DNA of 15,319 nt from an uncultured Flavobacteriales bacterium (GTDB taxonomy: Bacteria; Bacteroidota; Bacteroidia; Flavobacteriales; BACL11). A program made the translations under genes and the position numbers. Position 1 is the stretch's first letter; each line of letters begins with the position of its first letter. The DNA lies in contig CAJXFN010000017.1 in the NCBI GenBank assembly GCA_913052655.1, positions 1 through 15,319 on the forward strand, read 5' to 3'. The notes below the pieces were generated by a model. It saw nothing but the letters and a program-made list of their open reading frames with translations, was not told where the DNA came from and ran no database searches. This document shows, piece after piece, positions 1 to 7,357 of the stretch.

Positions 1-234
1 GGATTGTATTCAGAAGTATTTGATTCAACAGAGGAAATGGATAAGGAAATTAATAGCCTAGCAACAATTCTATCGAATTCTAACCCAGAGGCAATGAAAG
101 AATTAAAGAAAGTGATGTGGAAAGGAACAGAACATTGGGATCAACTATTAAAAGAAAGAGCTATTAGCAGTGGTGCCTTAGTTCTATCTGACTTTACAAG
201 AAATGCAATAAATAAATTTAAAACCAAACAATGA
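1..234 (+). CDS. Enoyl-CoA hydratase/isomerase family protein, C-terminal part (5' end outside window)
   Basis: Frame 1 is open from the first base and ends at the TGA at 232-234, so this is the last 77 residues or so of a longer protein. The TTG at position 4 is not a credible start. The segment begins GLYSEVF, and continues with a run containing SNPEAMKELKK, then EHWDQLLKERA, and closes with LSDFTRNAINKFK. This pattern is what I know from the C-terminal helical part of crotonase-fold enzymes, especially the methylglutaconyl-CoA hydratase or enoyl-CoA hydratase homologues of flavobacteria, which act in branched-chain amino acid or fatty acid breakdown in the cytoplasm. The active-site oxyanion loop lies upstream of the window, so the substrate cannot be inferred. 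The stop codon overlaps the start of the next gene (ATGA), suggesting translational coupling. Confidence 0.75.
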   Translation, partial: GLYSEVFDSTEEMDKEINSLATILSNSNPEAMKELKKVMWKGTEHWDQLLKERAISSGALVLSDFTRNAINKFKTKQ

Positions 235-1148
235 AAAAGATAAATCTTATTCCTTTACTATTATTATCAATATTTTCTTTCTCCAAGCTATTTTCTCAAG
301 AACACAAAGTAGTATTTAGCAAGAAGATATTTATAGCAGAAGACCTTTCAGGGACTATTAAACTTTACGACAATGGAGTACCTACCTTCACACCATTTGA
401 TAAAGTTGTTATAACTGAGTATTTTGATAGTATTAAATCTAAATACATGTTAGATACTATGAAGATATTTAATGAATGTTGGAGTACTTCTAAGTTATAT
501 CCATATAAAGGAATAGACTTATCTACAATGAAGGATTCTATATACTTATCATTAGATTCAAATGATTTCTATTGTTCCCCTTCTGATTATTGTTATTCCC
601 CTTTTGGTCCTAGAAGAGGAAGACAACATAAAGGCATAGATACTGATTTAGACATTGGGGATACATTAAGAACAATGTTTTCAGGTAAAGTTAGGTATAC
701 AAATTATGTTAAAGGATTTGGAAATCTTGTTATTATTCGACATTTAAACGGTCTTGAAACCTACTACGCTCATCTAGATAAAATTCTTGTTGTGCCAAAT
801 CAATCATTATCTGCAGGAGAAGTTATAGGATTAGGAGGTGAAACAGGAAATGCATTAGGCCCCCACTTACATTTTGAAGTAAGATATAAAGACAACGCAT
901 TTAACCCAGAAAAAATTATAGATGTAAAAAATCAGAAACTTAAATTAACAGAATTAATCTTAACAAGTAAGGATTTTGAATGGAAAAAACAATGGAGAGA
1001 GAGGAAGTATCACAAAGTAAAATCTGGAGACACTTTAAGTCATATATCTAAAAAATATAACACATCAACTAAAACAATTCTTAAATTAAATAAGAACCTA
1101 AGTATAAATTCTATTCTTCAAATTGGTCAAAAAATTAGAGTTAGATAA
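231..1148 (+). CDS. Secreted M23-family (LytM-type) zinc metallopeptidase with C-terminal LysM domain
   Basis: Predicted periplasmic peptidoglycan endopeptidase of 305 residues. Residues 1-22 form a signal peptide (two lysines, a hydrophobic stretch, then SKLFSQ). The M23 domain spans about 120-230 and keeps all its signature residues: H133 and D137 (HKGID, the HxxxD zinc ligands), H181 in YYAHLD, and H212 and H214 in PHLHFE, the latter completing the zinc site. The fold is therefore expected to be catalytically active, unlike the degenerate LytM activators such as EnvC. Residues about 260-304 form one LysM repeat (HKVKSGDTLSHISKKY), which binds glycan chains. C115 and C121 sit just before the catalytic domain and could form a disulfide. 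Residues 25-110 have no recognised domain. The ATG overlaps the previous stop codon by four bases. The gene ends one base before the stop of a convergent SPOR lipoprotein. Enzyme class is confident; which wall cross-link it cuts is not known. Confidence 0.9.
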   Translation: MKKINLIPLLLLSIFSFSKLFSQEHKVVFSKKIFIAEDLSGTIKLYDNGVPTFTPFDKVVITEYFDSIKSKYMLDTMKIFNECWSTSKLYPYKGIDLSTMKDSIYLSLDSNDFYCSPSDYCYSPFGPRRGRQHKGIDTDLDIGDTLRTMFSGKVRYTNYVKGFGNLVIIRHLNGLETYYAHLDKILVVPNQSLSAGEVIGLGGETGNALGPHLHFEVRYKDNAFNPEKIIDVKNQKLKLTELILTSKDFEWKKQWRERKYHKVKSGDTLSHISKKYNTSTKTILKLNKNLSINSILQIGQKIRVR

Positions 1149-1149
1149 T

Positions 1150-2694
1150 CTATAATTCTGAAGAGGCCCTGAATATCCAGGCGTTCTTTTCTATTTTTTT
1201 CTTTACATTGAGAAGTTCTATTTTCGAATCTTCCTCTGAAAATGGGCCTAAAACTACCAAGTTTATTTTTTTATTATTATCAAATAAAACATGAAAAGAA
1301 TATCCGTCTTTATTAATTTTTCTTGAATAAGAATGTGCTTTGTTAGAATTTCTAAATGAACCAATTACTACATACGAATCTTGCGGATGTTGATTTTTAA
1401 TATCAACTTGATCTTTGTTCTCCTCAACTATATTCTTTTTTTCTTTCTCTATTTCTTTTATATTTTCAATTCTATTTAAATTCTCTATTAACATTTGATT
1501 TTGTTCATTTGCATCTCTCCAATGGTATCCCAATGAAAATGGAAGTTTTACACTTCCCTTCTTGTATAATAATTCAAGATCTTTCTGATATAAAATATCA
1601 TTTTTGTGTTCAAAATCTTTAATTGGTTTCACGTATTTTCCGAAACAATGAAAGCTAAAATCTTTATCTTTCATATATTTATATGGTATTCCTGTATCAT
1701 CTTGAAATAATGTAATACTTTTTTTTGTCACAATCTCTCTTATCATTTTAAATGATTTATAATGCATTAAGTAAGAAGCCGATTTAACAAATGTATTACA
1801 CCATCTCATGTTATTTAAGAATGTATGAACTTCTGGATTTTTAGTTAGTAATCCTTTGTCTGAAATATCACAAGATAAATAAGTTAACTTTTTTATCTTA
1901 GACTCTCCTTGCCTAAAAAATCTAAACTGTAAAGCTTTCGAATCTTTTACACCCGTATAGTCTACAATCTTTCCCTCAGGATTTATAGAAACATATTTAA
2001 CATCAATAATTTTATGTCCTGTTTTACCAAGAAACCAATATAAAGAAGATATCACCCCCGAAATCCTTTCTTCTTTTTTTATATCTAATTTCATATGTTT
2101 AGTTATAAAATAACTCCTTAAATAAATATCTCTAAGGAATCTGTTAACATTTTCTAAATAATTCTCTGTTTTTTTGGGTCCTAAATTTTTCCAATTTGGA
2201 ATAGAGCCCACATCTTCAAGAGCCATCAAGATATATTCATTTGCATTAGGGTACAAAAAATTAGCATGCAAAAAATCTGGACCAGAGAAAGGGTAAAAAA
2301 CTAAACTTGTATCTATTGATTTATCAATAAATGAAGTATCGACCCATTGTGACATTTTACTTAATCTTCTAGATTCAATTTTAGAATAATCCTTATTAAT
2401 ATCATCTGAGAATTCTGTCCAAAAATCTTCATTTATAGACAAAATAGTATCAAAATAAGATTTACTTTTTCCAGATAAAAAATCGGAAATACCTGTATGA
2501 AATGTACTATATTCTAATTCGATATCCTTTTCTACAGTTGTATCTACTGATATTGAATCAATTTTTACAATAACACTTTCTTCAATAGAGGTTTTTGATT
2601 CACTATTATCGTTAGAAATATTAGTACTTGAACAAGATGTAAAAGAAAGAAAAACAACAAATAAAAAGGATAAAATTAATAAATTTGTCTTCAT
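1150..2694 (-). CDS. Uncharacterised lipoprotein with C-terminal SPOR domain
   Basis: A 514-residue protein starting at the ATG at 2692-2694. This start gives a lysine-led hydrophobic signal sequence ending at C21 (LSFTSC), a lipoprotein processing site; the frame stays open upstream, but that extension runs into the divergent neighbour. Residues 22-60 are a Ser/Thr/Glu-rich linker. The large central part (about 60-395) matches no enzyme I can name. It contains YPFSGPD at 134-140, ALEDVG at 158-163 and LPFSLGYHWRD at 384-394. By recall only, the first of these recurs in a hypothetical protein family of Bacteroidota and other phyla. A Lys/Glu-rich, probably coiled segment follows (about 400-430). 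The last 75 residues look like a SPOR domain (YVVIGSF, then LVVLGPF and NAWIF), which in known cases binds peptide-stripped peptidoglycan at septa. It is divergently oriented to another SPOR lipoprotein. Lipoprotein and SPOR calls are firm; function is unknown. Confidence 0.82.
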   Translation of the reverse strand: MKTNLLILSFLFVVFLSFTSCSSTNISNDNSESKTSIEESVIVKIDSISVDTTVEKDIELEYSTFHTGISDFLSGKSKSYFDTILSINEDFWTEFSDDINKDYSKIESRRLSKMSQWVDTSFIDKSIDTSLVFYPFSGPDFLHANFLYPNANEYILMALEDVGSIPNWKNLGPKKTENYLENVNRFLRDIYLRSYFITKHMKLDIKKEERISGVISSLYWFLGKTGHKIIDVKYVSINPEGKIVDYTGVKDSKALQFRFFRQGESKIKKLTYLSCDISDKGLLTKNPEVHTFLNNMRWCNTFVKSASYLMHYKSFKMIREIVTKKSITLFQDDTGIPYKYMKDKDFSFHCFGKYVKPIKDFEHKNDILYQKDLELLYKKGSVKLPFSLGYHWRDANEQNQMLIENLNRIENIKEIEKEKKNIVEENKDQVDIKNQHPQDSYVVIGSFRNSNKAHSYSRKINKDGYSFHVLFDNNKKINLVVLGPFSEEDSKIELLNVKKKIEKNAWIFRASSEL

Positions 2695-2718
2695 AATAAT
2701 TTTTATATTAATTTTAAT

Positions 2719-2726
2719 CAAATTTA
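2719..2726 (-). promoter_or_regulatory. Possible Bacteroidota -7 promoter element for the SPOR lipoprotein
   Basis: Reading the minus strand, positions 2726 to 2719 give TAAATTTG, which fits the Bacteroidota TAnnTTTG consensus. It lies 24 bases upstream of the ATG at 2694, so the leader would be about 20 bases. No clear TTG -33 element is visible at the usual spacing, and any such element would fall inside the start of the divergent gene. The 40-base divergent gap (2695-2734) is almost pure A/T, so a chance match is quite possible. Confidence 0.35.
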
Positions 2727-2734
2727 TAAAAAAA

Positions 2735-4567
2735 ATGAGAAAGATTAAATTTCTATACATTCTATTATTAATTATCATCTTTTCGTGTAAGACATCATAT
2801 GACAAAAATTATGTAATACAATGTAATCAATCGAAAGTAAAAGAACAAAAAGAAAAACTAATTCATCAACATAACATATATATTGATTCTATCTATAAAA
2901 GTGTATTTAATAGCAATAATATCAAAGAGATATCAAATTTTATTAAATTATTCCCAGATCATGAATCAATAGAGAAATTAAAAAAGAAAAGAAAGATCTT
3001 ATTTAAAGATAAAGAAAAGGTTCTAGATTCAGGATACAATATCAATTACTTAACTCAAAAGAACCCTTGTTACATTCCACTTTATAAAAATCTAGATTAC
3101 ATTAGAGATTCTTCATTTAACTATAAAGACCTTTACAACTCAATTTTGGACACAAATAACCCATATAGAAATAGGTTTTTAGTCGCTGAGTTAAACACAA
3201 TAAATTTAGAAGGAAAGTCAAAAGGCATTAAAGAAAAATATTTAGAAATAGAAGAAAATTTAGAGTTCAGAATATTATTAAAGTTCTTGAAAAATAAAGA
3301 GATTAATAGAGAATCATTATTTAAAGAAGATACAAATATTTTCGCTGGCCTTCATGGAGATGAAAGAAAAGAACTTAATCATCAATTAAGAATATATAAG
3401 AATTATATTTCTCAAGTAGAGAAATATAGAACAAAAGAAATTGAGAAAGATGTTAGTTCTTATAATGGTTATAAATACTCAGGTCAAAATTTATGTTTTT
3501 GTGAAATTAGAGAAGATACAATTATATTAGTGGCTAAACATATTATATCTGCTAAAGGAAAAACAAGAAGAGTGTCTTCTCAAGATTCAATTACAGGAGA
3601 AAAAAAATATATATATTCAGATCAACTACCAATAGGAAAAAACAGAAAGTATTACGCAGCACATTATAGGATAACTATTAAGAATTGGGAAACTCAACGA
3701 AATTATACTAGTGACGATATATATAGAGATAGTTTACTAGGTGGTGGAAACTCTAGAGTTACATTCTTTGATGGGAAATCACAATTACCAAACTTCTTAT
3801 TAATGGATCCCGATAAGTTATATCCTAAGGCTATGAAAATGAATGGAATTCATGAAGGATCACTCTCTAATATAAGTAATTGTATGTTAGGAACACCACA
3901 AAGCCTTGGGTGTTTAAGAATGACTGATTACGGATCAAAATTTAGCAGATGGTGGATTCCAAAATACGCCAATTTATTTATCTCCTATGATGAATCATTA
4001 TATTCTAATAATATTGTTGAGGAAGAAGATTATTTAGGGATAAGACTACCTTTTAAAAATAAAGAAGAAGGGAATTTATTTAGAAAATGGGTTAATAAAA
4101 AGTATCCTCAATACGCAAAAGAGATTGACTTGGAAGAAGAAGGTTCTTGCAGTAATTGTTTTATACAATTAGCATGGGAAAAATTTTACTTAGAGTATCT
4201 AAAAACAACTAATGGAAAAAAACTTGATTTTATCTATAAAAACACATTAAATCGTGATTCTATTTCATTTAATAAAAATTTAGAAGATGTAGATAGTAGT
4301 CTTCATAATATTCTTGTTAAACCAATAATTCAAGAAGAATTTTACACCATTATTGGGTGTTTTAAATCCGAAAAGAATGCTCTTACTTACTCAAAAAAGA
4401 TAATACAGAAAAAATATGATTGTACAAGTTTCTATGATGTTAACGCATTATGTTATCTAGTAGCAATAGGTCCATATCAAAAAATAAATCAAGCTAATTC
4501 TGAATTACAAAAAATTAAAAAAGATATTGATCAAGAAGCTTGGATTTATACAAAAATTATTAATTAG
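2735..4567 (+). CDS. Lipoprotein with L,D-transpeptidase (YkuD)-like catalytic motif and C-terminal SPOR domain
   Basis: A 610-residue protein with a lipoprotein signal peptide (residues 1-17, IIIFSC with C18 as the lipidated cysteine). Residues 20-240 are Lys/Glu-rich and probably helical, with no known domain. From about 245 to 420 the sequence resembles a YkuD fold and contains H373 (NGIHEGS) and C393 in SLGCLRM. This matches the family motif H-x(14-17)-[ST]-H-G-C with x=16, except that the histidine before the Gly-Cys pair is leucine. The catalytic His and Cys are kept, so it may still cross-link peptidoglycan or attach proteins to it, but this is inferred from one motif. A CxxC pair (C472, C475) follows. 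Residues about 534-608 form a SPOR-like domain (FYTIIGCF, then YLVAIGPY and EAWIY) that resembles the C-terminus of the divergent neighbour, suggesting shared ancestry. The stop overlaps the convergent permease gene by eight bases. Confidence 0.75.
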   Translation: MRKIKFLYILLLIIIFSCKTSYDKNYVIQCNQSKVKEQKEKLIHQHNIYIDSIYKSVFNSNNIKEISNFIKLFPDHESIEKLKKKRKILFKDKEKVLDSGYNINYLTQKNPCYIPLYKNLDYIRDSSFNYKDLYNSILDTNNPYRNRFLVAELNTINLEGKSKGIKEKYLEIEENLEFRILLKFLKNKEINRESLFKEDTNIFAGLHGDERKELNHQLRIYKNYISQVEKYRTKEIEKDVSSYNGYKYSGQNLCFCEIREDTIILVAKHIISAKGKTRRVSSQDSITGEKKYIYSDQLPIGKNRKYYAAHYRITIKNWETQRNYTSDDIYRDSLLGGGNSRVTFFDGKSQLPNFLLMDPDKLYPKAMKMNGIHEGSLSNISNCMLGTPQSLGCLRMTDYGSKFSRWWIPKYANLFISYDESLYSNNIVEEEDYLGIRLPFKNKEEGNLFRKWVNKKYPQYAKEIDLEEEGSCSNCFIQLAWEKFYLEYLKTTNGKKLDFIYKNTLNRDSISFNKNLEDVDSSLHNILVKPIIQEEFYTIIGCFKSEKNALTYSKKIIQKKYDCTSFYDVNALCYLVAIGPYQKINQANSELQKIKKDIDQEAWIYTKIIN

Positions 4568-5867
4568 TTTTTCTCACAAATAGATATATTATATAACCAA
4601 CTAATATTGTTATTAATACATATAGTAGTTTGTTGATATCGGAATCAAAGATATAGAATATCATATAAATATTGATAAATGAAAAAATAAAAGAAATTAT
4701 ATTCCCAATAGGAGCTTTATAAATTCCAGTATTCAACTTATCTCTTGATCTTAAAATAGGAACACCTAAGACCACTAATACAGAAAATATTGATAGTATA
4801 ACTCCAACATACTCAACTAGGTCTTTAAACCCTACATTATATACTAATGTAATTGATAAAATCATTAAGGAAATAATAGCTATATGTGGTGAATTATATT
4901 TATTCGTTTTGTTTAAAATCCTAATTTTCTGATAATCCTGACCCATAGTTTCTAAAACTGAAGGCCCAGCAATTAGCATAGAACTTAAAGATGATACAAG
5001 AGCCACACCAAATAGAATTGACAATGATTGAGCTATAGTTTCTGGTAATAGTACATATAAAAAAGTATTTCCAATATCAGCTTTTGGTTTTATATTTGAG
5101 AATTCAATAGCATATATGAACGATGTATTTAATAATAAATACAATAAACTAACTATTATAGTTCCTACAATTAATGAGTATGGTATATTTTTTGCTGGAT
5201 TTTCTATTTTATCAGAAAAATAAACCGCTGCATTCCAACCTGAATACGCAAGATAACACCATACTAATGCAACTGCAAACTTTGAACTAAATATCAATTC
5301 AAAATCATTTACTCCATTCTTGAAAGGATTAAATATTACTTGATTTGTTGGTTGAAAATCTTTATTAACAAAAAACAGTATAAATGGCAACAGAATAAGA
5401 CATAACAAGAATAAAATTTTAAATCTAGTTACAATATTCTGAAACATTCCACCGCTTTTCACTCCAGCAATATGAACAAGACCAGTCAACAAAATTGCAG
5501 AAGCCGCAATTATTCTTTCGTTAATATTAAAAATATCCTTTGTATACTCACCGATTCCAAGTGCAACAACTGCAATTGGAGCTGCAAAACCGACAACAAA
5601 GCTAATCCATCCAGATATAAAGCCTAGTGCAGGATGATAAATATTAGACAAATATTGATATTCCCCACCAGATCCATGTATCCTTGTTGATATTTCTGAA
5701 TAGCATAAAGCTCCTAAAAGAGCTATAACCGCTCCAACTAACCATAAAACAATTATGCTAAACCATGATGGTAAGTCTCCAGCTTGGTATCCTAAGGAAA
5801 AAAATATTCCGGTTCCAATCATATTCGCTATTACAACATTAATAGCAACATTTCTATTATATTTCAT
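4560..5867 (-). CDS. APC-superfamily amino acid permease
   Basis: A 435-residue inner-membrane protein with about twelve hydrophobic segments, the normal size for an amino acid/polyamine/organocation (APC) transporter. Family marks are visible: NMIGTGIFFS in TM1 (GTG at 18-20, the unwound substrate-binding loop), GSGGEYQYLS at 65-74 before TM3, and a TM6 region reading YSGWNAAVYFSDKIENP (208-224) followed by AKNIPYSL. The family takes up amino acids or exchanges them using the proton motive force or solute gradients. Nothing in the sequence fixes the substrate. It follows mqnD on the same strand after a 70-base gap that contains no convincing promoter (only a weak AAGGTTTG match about 20 bases before the ATG). 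It may be the last gene of the mqnB-mqnD transcript or have its own start, and a role in menaquinone synthesis is not implied. Confidence 0.88.
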   Translation of the reverse strand: MKYNRNVAINVVIANMIGTGIFFSLGYQAGDLPSWFSIIVLWLVGAVIALLGALCYSEISTRIHGSGGEYQYLSNIYHPALGFISGWISFVVGFAAPIAVVALGIGEYTKDIFNINERIIAASAILLTGLVHIAGVKSGGMFQNIVTRFKILFLLCLILLPFILFFVNKDFQPTNQVIFNPFKNGVNDFELIFSSKFAVALVWCYLAYSGWNAAVYFSDKIENPAKNIPYSLIVGTIIVSLLYLLLNTSFIYAIEFSNIKPKADIGNTFLYVLLPETIAQSLSILFGVALVSSLSSMLIAGPSVLETMGQDYQKIRILNKTNKYNSPHIAIISLMILSITLVYNVGFKDLVEYVGVILSIFSVLVVLGVPILRSRDKLNTGIYKAPIGNIISFIFSFINIYMIFYIFDSDINKLLYVLITILVGYIIYLFVRKTN

Positions 5868-5937
5868 AATATATCATTAAATCAAACCTTCATTTATTTC
5901 GTCTGTAAAAATATGAGATATTTAAAAATTAAAAAAA

Positions 5938-6732
5938 TTAATCTACAATTCTATTTTGATGTAAATCTTGTAACATTTGTATAGCATTTCTACCTTCCTC
6001 CCCTAAAGAAACTGAGAATTCATTAACATATAAATCTATATGTGATTTTATTACTTTTTCGTCTAACTCTTGAGCATTACATTTTACATAATCTGAGGAA
6101 CTAGTAGGATTTGAAAATGCAAATTCAACACTTCTTTTAAGAACTCTTTCAACTTTCTTTTTAATTTCTGTAGTAAAATTTCCTCTTATAAAAATTCCCC
6201 CTAATGGAATTGGAAGAGAAGTTTTTTGTTCCCAAAACTCTCCCAAATCTATAACTTTTTCTAATCCTCTATCCTGATATGTAAAGCGATTTTCATGAAT
6301 AATTAAACCGGCATCAACTTCATTTTTTAGTACTTTTTCTTCAATCTCTGAAAACAAGACCTCCTTTTTATTTTGAAAATTAGGAAAAGCTAACTCTAAC
6401 AATAGATTTGCAGTAGTGTATATACCAGGTATTGCAATTAAACTTTCTTTTGTTAATTCTGTTTGTAGATTTTTAATCAATAAAGGACCACAATTTCTTC
6501 CTAGTGCAGAGCCACTGTCTAGAAGAGTGTAATCTTTAATACAATATCTAAAAGCATTAAAACTTAACTTTGTCAAATCTAATTTAGATTTTAAGGCCCA
6601 TTGATTTAATTGTTCTACATCAGAAAGAACAACTTCAAATTCTAATCCCTCGGTATCTATCTTATTATGCACGAGAGCATCAAACATAAAAGTATCGTTG
6701 GGACAGGGAGAAAAACCTAGAGTTAGCTTCAT
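5938..6732 (-). CDS. mqnD: 1,4-dihydroxy-6-naphthoate synthase (menaquinone, futalosine pathway)
   Basis: MqnD converts cyclic dehypoxanthine futalosine to 1,4-dihydroxy-6-naphthoate, a late step of the futalosine route to menaquinone, in the cytoplasm. The 264 residues match the family's length. Recognisable signatures are the N-terminal LGFSPCPNDTFMFDAL (5-20), LTKLSFNAF (53-61), LGRNCGPLL (77-85), the IHENRFTYQ block (145-153) whose H146 corresponds to the catalytic histidine known for the Thermus enzyme, and LPIPLGGIF (173-181). The fold is the periplasmic-binding-protein-like type shared with MqnA, but the HENR block points to MqnD. Its start codon overlaps the stop of mqnB (ATGA), so the two are co-translated. 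The other pathway genes (mqnA, mqnC, mqnE) are not in this window. Confidence 0.92.
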   Translation of the reverse strand: MKLTLGFSPCPNDTFMFDALVHNKIDTEGLEFEVVLSDVEQLNQWALKSKLDLTKLSFNAFRYCIKDYTLLDSGSALGRNCGPLLIKNLQTELTKESLIAIPGIYTTANLLLELAFPNFQNKKEVLFSEIEEKVLKNEVDAGLIIHENRFTYQDRGLEKVIDLGEFWEQKTSLPIPLGGIFIRGNFTTEIKKKVERVLKRSVEFAFSNPTSSSDYVKCNAQELDEKVIKSHIDLYVNEFSVSLGEEGRNAIQMLQDLHQNRIVD

Positions 6733-7307
6733 AAATTTGAAATTATCTTTTCAACTTCAACATTTAGATTTTTTATAGCAAGAGGAATGTTCCAATTTTC
6801 TTTATTTCTTTTTTCTACAAAATTAGATATAGCTCGTATTTGAATACATGAAATATTAAATATTTCACAAACCTTAAAAACAGCAGCTCCTTCCATATTT
6901 TCAATATCTGGGTTCAATCTTCTCACTATATTTTTAATTGATTTTTCATTTCCATGAACTGTGTTTACAGTTATTGATTTTACTTGCTTCAAATCAGTGT
7001 GTGAATTATTTCTAAAAACAGTTTTTAATGAAAAATCAGCAAACTCTGCAAATTCATTTTTATCTTCATATCCAATTTCCGAAATTTTTTCTTCAAATAC
7101 CTCTACAACATCCCCTATTTTTATAGATTCTTTAAAAGAACCTGCAATACCCAAATTTATGACTAAATCATATTTTTCCTCAGATAGTTTTTTTGTTAGA
7201 ACGATAGCAGTATTCAACATGCCAACTCCCGTAATCAACACATCACCAAAAGTGAATTTTTCTTTTTGAATCTCAGAGATAGTCGCAATGACAAATAGAA
7301 TCTTCAT
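6729..7307 (-). CDS. mqnB: Futalosine hydrolase
   Basis: MqnB removes hypoxanthine from futalosine to give dehypoxanthine futalosine, the step upstream of MqnC and MqnD. The protein belongs to the nucleoside phosphorylase/MTA nucleosidase fold: LGIAGSF at 52-58, ENMEGAAVF at 136-144 (purine and ribose-contacting region of the family), and IRAISNFVEKRN at 157-168. The chosen ATG at 7305-7307 gives 192 residues starting MKILFVIAT, as in relatives; the frame stays open upstream, but that extension enters folE and crosses the promoter. Assignment to futalosine hydrolase rather than MTA/SAH nucleosidase rests on the adjacent, overlapping mqnD and on the general pattern. A TATATTTG element ends only four bases before the ATG, so the mRNA may be leaderless. 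Confidence 0.88.
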   Translation of the reverse strand: MKILFVIATISEIQKEKFTFGDVLITGVGMLNTAIVLTKKLSEEKYDLVINLGIAGSFKESIKIGDVVEVFEEKISEIGYEDKNEFAEFADFSLKTVFRNNSHTDLKQVKSITVNTVHGNEKSIKNIVRRLNPDIENMEGAAVFKVCEIFNISCIQIRAISNFVEKRNKENWNIPLAIKNLNVEVEKIISNL

Positions 7308-7311
7308 TAGG

Positions 7312-7319
7312 CAAATATA
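7312..7319 (-). promoter_or_regulatory. mqnB promoter -7 element (TATATTTG)
   Basis: On the minus strand positions 7319 to 7312 read TATATTTG, a perfect match to the Bacteroidota TAnnTTTG -7 element. A TTG lies 23 bases upstream (minus strand, 7345 to 7343), at the long end of the 17-23 spacing I recall for Flavobacterium promoters. The ATG of mqnB follows after only four bases, so transcription would start at or very near the start codon. Confidence 0.6.
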
Positions 7320-7334
7320 GTATCTTTCTTTTGG

Positions 7335-7342
7335 TATATTTG
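7335..7342 (+). promoter_or_regulatory. folE-fabD promoter -7 element (TATATTTG)
   Basis: TATATTTG followed by CA matches the Bacteroidota TAnnTTTG element exactly. The folE ATG at 7358 is 15 bases downstream, giving a very short, A-rich leader of about ten bases with no Shine-Dalgarno sequence, which is usual for this phylum. No TTG is present at the 17-23 base spacing. This position supports ATG 7358 over the in-frame TTG at 7331, which lies upstream of the element. Confidence 0.6.
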
Positions 7343-7357
7343 CAACGAATAAAAAAA

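Larger units (their letters stand above)
7311..7343. repeat. Perfect 9-bp inverted repeat between mqnB and folE
   Basis: GCAAATATA at 7311-7319 is the exact reverse complement of TATATTTGC at 7335-7343, with 15 bases between. Each arm contains a -7 promoter element pointing outward, one to mqnB and one to folE. The symmetry may simply reflect two copies of the same promoter consensus back to back, but a dimeric regulator or competition between the overlapping polymerase footprints are alternatives. The arms are too far apart and too AT-rich to act as a strong terminator. Confidence 0.7.

Noticed and set aside
2695..2805. N-terminal extension of the minus-strand SPOR lipoprotein up to 2805
   Set aside because: It would place 37 residues before a perfect lipoprotein signal peptide, overlap the divergent gene, and start upstream of the likely promoter element.
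5868..5937. Promoter or small gene in the mqnD-permease gap
   Set aside because: Only a weak AAGGTTTG match is seen, with the first consensus base wrong and no -33 element. No open frame or stable stem is apparent.
6961..7269. 102-codon open frame on the + strand
   Set aside because: It lies entirely antisense within mqnB, whose conserved motifs show the minus strand is coding. The translation is Ser/Phe-rich with no recognisable pattern.
7331..7357. Upstream TTG start of folE
   Set aside because: The TTG lies before the -7 element, so it would not be in the mRNA, and the extra residues do not resemble FolE.
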